Below, piece after piece: positions 62,459 to 64,000 of a stretch of 64,000 nt of DNA. The DNA is taken from positions 2,213,001 to 2,277,000 of the forward strand of contig NZ_CP045420.1 in assembly GCF_009363795.1 (NCBI RefSeq), written 5' to 3'. Numbering within the stretch: the stretch's first letter is position 1; each line of letters opens with the position of its first letter. Under the pieces are notes generated by a model. That model worked only from the letters and a program-made list of their open reading frames with translations. It was not told where the DNA came from and searched no databases. The DNA is from Palleronia sp. THAF1 (GTDB lineage: Bacteria > Pseudomonadota > Alphaproteobacteria > Rhodobacterales > Rhodobacteraceae). Made by a program: the position numbers and the translations under genes.

Positions 62459-64000
62459 ATGACCGAATTCAAGAAAATCCTCATCGCCAATCGCGGCGAA
62501 ATCGCCATCCGCGTCATGCGCGCGGCCAACGAGCTGGGCAAGCGCACCGTCGCTGTCTACGCGGCCGAGGACAAGCTGTCGCTGCACCGCTTCAAGGCGG
62601 ACGAGGCGTATCAGATCGGCGAAGGCCTGGGCCCGGTCGCCGCCTATCTGTCGATCGAGGAAATCATCCGCGTCGCCCGCGCCTGCGGCGCCGACGCAAT
62701 CCATCCGGGCTATGGCCTGCTGTCCGAAAACCCCGATTTCGTGGACGCCTGCACCGACGCCGGGATCACCTTCATCGGTCCCAAGGCCGAAACTATGCGC
62801 CAGTTGGGCGACAAGGCCAGCGCGCGCCGCGTGGCGATCGAGGCCGGCGTGCCGGTCGTGCCCGCCTCCGAAGTCCTGACCGACGACATGGATGCCGCTC
62901 GCGCCGCCGCAGAAGAGGTCGGCTACCCGATCATGCTCAAGGCGTCATGGGGCGGCGGCGGGCGCGGGATGCGTCCGATCATGGGGCCGGACGAGCTGGA
63001 GGAAAAGGTCCTAGAGGGCCGCCGCGAGGCCGAGGCCGCCTTCGGCAATGGCGAGGGCTATCTGGAGAAGATGATCCTGCGCGCCCGTCACGTGGAGGTG
63101 CAGATCCTGGGCGACAGTCACGGCGCGATCTACCACCTGTGGGAACGCGACTGTTCCGTCCAGCGCCGCAACCAGAAAGTCGTCGAGCGCGCGCCCGCGC
63201 CGTATCTGTCCGGCGCCCAGCGAGAAAAGATCTGCAACCTTGGCAAGAAGATCGCCGAGCATGTGGGCTACGAGTGCGCCGGCACCATCGAATTCCTGAT
63301 GGATATGGACACGGGAGAGTTCTTCTTCATCGAGGTGAACCCCCGCGTTCAAGTCGAACACACCGTGACCGAAGAGGTCACCGGCATCGACATCGTCCGC
63401 GCCCAGATCCTGATCGCCGAGGGCAAGTCGCTGATCGAGGCGACCGGCACCGCCAGCCAGTACGACGTGAAACTCGACGGCCACGCTATTCAATGCCGGA
63501 TCACCTCTGAGGACCCGACCAACAACTTCATCCCCGACTACGGCCGCATCACCGCCTACCGTGGGGCCACCGGCATGGGTATCCGTCTGGACGGCGGCAC
63601 CGCCTATTCGGGCGCGGTCATCACCCGTTACTACGATTCGCTGCTGGAAAAGGTCACCGCTTGGGCGCCCACGCCCGAGGCCGCGATCAAGCGGATGGAC
63701 CGGGCCCTGCGCGAGTTCCGAATCCGGGGCGTCAGCACGAACATCGACTTCGTGATCAACCTGCTGCGCCACCCGATCTTCCTGTCGAACGAATACCACA
63801 CCAAGTTCATCGACCAGACGCCGGAGCTGTTCCACTTCAAGGCACGCCGCGACAGGGCGACCAAGATCCTGAACTACGTCGCCGACATCACGGTCAACGG
63901 CCACCCCGAGACCGAGAACCGCGCGATGCCGCCTGCAGAGGCGCGTCTGCCCATACCGCCGAAGAACCGTACCGATGGCCCGGCGTCCGGGACCCGGCAG
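62459..64000 (+). CDS. pyc: pyruvate carboxylase, 3' end outside window
   Basis: The first 514 codons of a biotin-dependent carboxylase. The biotin-carboxylase domain is complete: KKILIANRGEIAIRVMRAANE, ATP-grasp KASWGGGGRGM (about 161-171), EVQILGDSHGAIYHLWERDCSVQRRNQKVVE, and FIEVNPRVQVEHTVTEEVTGIDIV. The stretch after it (RGVSTNIDFVINLL ... ITVNGHPETENRAMPP) is the linker of single-chain pyruvate carboxylase, not of acetyl-CoA carboxylase AccC, whose chain would have ended. The carboxyltransferase and biotin-carrier parts lie past base 64000. It replenishes oxaloacetate from pyruvate. Confidence 0.94.
   Translation, partial: MTEFKKILIANRGEIAIRVMRAANELGKRTVAVYAAEDKLSLHRFKADEAYQIGEGLGPVAAYLSIEEIIRVARACGADAIHPGYGLLSENPDFVDACTDAGITFIGPKAETMRQLGDKASARRVAIEAGVPVVPASEVLTDDMDAARAAAEEVGYPIMLKASWGGGGRGMRPIMGPDELEEKVLEGRREAEAAFGNGEGYLEKMILRARHVEVQILGDSHGAIYHLWERDCSVQRRNQKVVERAPAPYLSGAQREKICNLGKKIAEHVGYECAGTIEFLMDMDTGEFFFIEVNPRVQVEHTVTEEVTGIDIVRAQILIAEGKSLIEATGTASQYDVKLDGHAIQCRITSEDPTNNFIPDYGRITAYRGATGMGIRLDGGTAYSGAVITRYYDSLLEKVTAWAPTPEAAIKRMDRALREFRIRGVSTNIDFVINLLRHPIFLSNEYHTKFIDQTPELFHFKARRDRATKILNYVADITVNGHPETENRAMPPAEARLPIPPKNRTDGPASGTRQ

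Noticed and set aside
1-64000. tRNA or rRNA genes
   Set aside because: No stretch with a T-loop GGTTCGA-type block plus matching acceptor arm was found by eye; a covariance scan would be the proper test.
1-64000. A new defence or secretion system
   Set aside because: All plus and minus strand genes fit housekeeping, envelope or stress families; nothing with nuclease-plus-sensor or phage-like organisation was seen.

Overview
The window is a chromosomal segment of a high-GC alphaproteobacterium, almost certainly of the family Rhodobacteraceae (Rhodobacter/Roseobacter lineage). This rests on a dcw cluster with a long mraZ leader containing a terminated small RNA (like UpsM of Rhodobacter sphaeroides), a DUF1127 gene followed by four twin-hairpin RNAs with CUCCUCCC loops (like CcsR1-4), DUF2484 genes between murC and murB, and a bolA / J-domain / cobS-cobT neighbourhood. 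No rRNA, tRNA, CRISPR array, prophage or defence system was seen.

Layout. 1-8.4 kb: the end of pntA (transhydrogenase alpha), a small methyltransferase-like membrane protein, an SDR oxidoreductase, kynureninase, an HdeA-like periplasmic protein, a class I amidotransferase-type hydrolase, and glcG and malate synthase G with two tiny genes in front of it. 8.5-17.9 kb: pepN, a DJ-1/PfpI protein, an acyltransferase, two paralogous secreted lytic-transglycosylase-like proteins, gatB, two paralogous 49-51 aa lipoproteins, a DUF4177-like protein, bolA and a J-domain protein. 18-27.2 kb: a membrane spermidine-synthase-like protein, an ECF sigma / anti-sigma / Tat-exported MsrB operon, cobS and cobT (aerobic cobaltochelatase), aminopeptidase P and a DUF427 protein. 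27.2-31.4 kb: a lower-GC accessory patch with a sulfotransferase gene split by an 842-bp IS5-type element, a family 2 glycosyltransferase and a ClC chloride channel. 32-56.4 kb: recN, bamD, lpxC and then the whole division and cell wall (dcw) cluster on the minus strand. In transcription order this is mraZ, rsmH, ftsL, ftsI, murE, murF, mraY, murD, (an antiparallel flavoprotein gene), ftsW, murG, murC, two DUF2484 genes, murB, ddl, ftsQ, ftsA, ftsZ. 56.4-57.7 kb is RNA-rich: the UpsM-like leader, then DUF1127 and the four CcsR-like RNAs. 57.7-64 kb: uvrD, an SH3-domain protein, an FMN-dependent alpha-hydroxy acid oxidase, and the first 514 codons of pyruvate carboxylase.

How the genes work together. 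The dcw genes make the lipid II precursor (murB-G, mraY, ddl), flip or polymerise it at the septum (ftsW, ftsI) and assemble the Z ring (ftsZ, ftsA, ftsQ, ftsL). Four-base ATGA overlaps between many neighbours suggest translational coupling. Downstream, lpxC and bamD add outer-membrane biogenesis. The likely control points are the mraZ leader (promoter, TGGGN repeats in the promoter spacer, leader terminator) and the terminator after ftsZ. A second theme is stress: an ECF sigma operon ending in methionine sulfoxide reductase, and the anti-Shine-Dalgarno-like RNA array beside DUF1127.

The clearest unusual points are: the sulfotransferase gene whose reading frame is restored exactly by removing the IS; the eight-hairpin RNA array; an in-frame, lower-GC insert in UvrD; the antiparallel flavoprotein inside dcw; and a short sequence motif scattered between genes.
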